A program made the position numbers and the translations under genes. 6,339 nucleotides of DNA from Flavobacteriales bacterium UBA6969 (lineage in GTDB: Bacteria > Bacteroidota > Bacteroidia > Flavobacteriales_D > Sanyastnellaceae): the NCBI GenBank assembly GCA_002448555.1, contig DJYV01000045.1, forward strand, positions 1 through 6,339. Reading direction: 5' to 3'. This document shows, piece by piece, positions 6,332 through 6,339 of the stretch. Below the pieces are notes generated by a model that saw only the letters and a list, made by a program, of their open reading frames with translations, was not told the DNA's origin and did no database searches. Numbering within the stretch: position 1 is the first letter of the stretch; each line of letters starts with the position of its first letter.

Positions 6332-6339
6332 CCGGTTGC

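Noticed and set aside
1..6339. CRISPR arrays, tRNA or rRNA genes, insertion sequences, defence systems
   Set aside because: No spaced direct repeats, no cloverleaf-like sequence with the TTCGANNC arm, no transposase and no terminal repeats were seen; five protein genes account for nearly all of the window.

Overview
The window reads as a fragment of a Bacteroidota chromosome, most likely a free-living aquatic member of the Flavobacteriia or a relative. Three things point there: the first protein ends in a Por-secretion (T9SS) type A sorting domain, the rhodopsin has the sequence style of flavobacterial proteorhodopsins, and translation starts mostly lack Shine-Dalgarno sequences, with a TAnnTTTG-type promoter element before maf. 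Coding sequence outside the rhodopsin gene is fairly GC-rich (hand counts of single 60-base lines give about 37-42 G+C). I would not name a genus.

Layout. The left 2.7 kb is the 3' part of a long plus-strand gene for a secreted modular protein: Asp-box (BNR-like) beta-propeller repeats, a PKD-like domain, a choice-of-anchor-J/MAM-like beta-sandwich and a T9SS tail. Its start lies outside the window. Four bases later comes mnmH (selU), tRNA 2-selenouridine synthase, and 30 bases after that selD, selenophosphate synthetase. These two form a selenium unit: SelD makes selenophosphate and MnmH uses it to replace sulfur by selenium in the wobble uridine of certain tRNAs. No selA, selB or selC is visible here.

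The right 1.5 kb is on the minus strand and converges on selD. maf (nucleoside triphosphate pyrophosphatase) is followed, 124 bases downstream, by a seven-helix microbial rhodopsin with all residues expected of an outward proton pump (Asp86, Thr90, Glu97, Lys225). It has Met94 at the spectral tuning position, predicting green absorption, and Gly143 at the site that in xanthorhodopsin (Gly156) opens a window for a carotenoid antenna. A strong intrinsic terminator, oriented for the rhodopsin transcript, separates it from selD.

The rhodopsin gene is clearly lower in GC than its neighbours, but its codon choice (nearly all TAC, all AAC, mostly TTC) looks like that of a highly expressed gene. No tRNA, rRNA, CRISPR array, insertion sequence or wholly new system was seen. 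The most interesting item is the proton-pump rhodopsin with a candidate antenna window.
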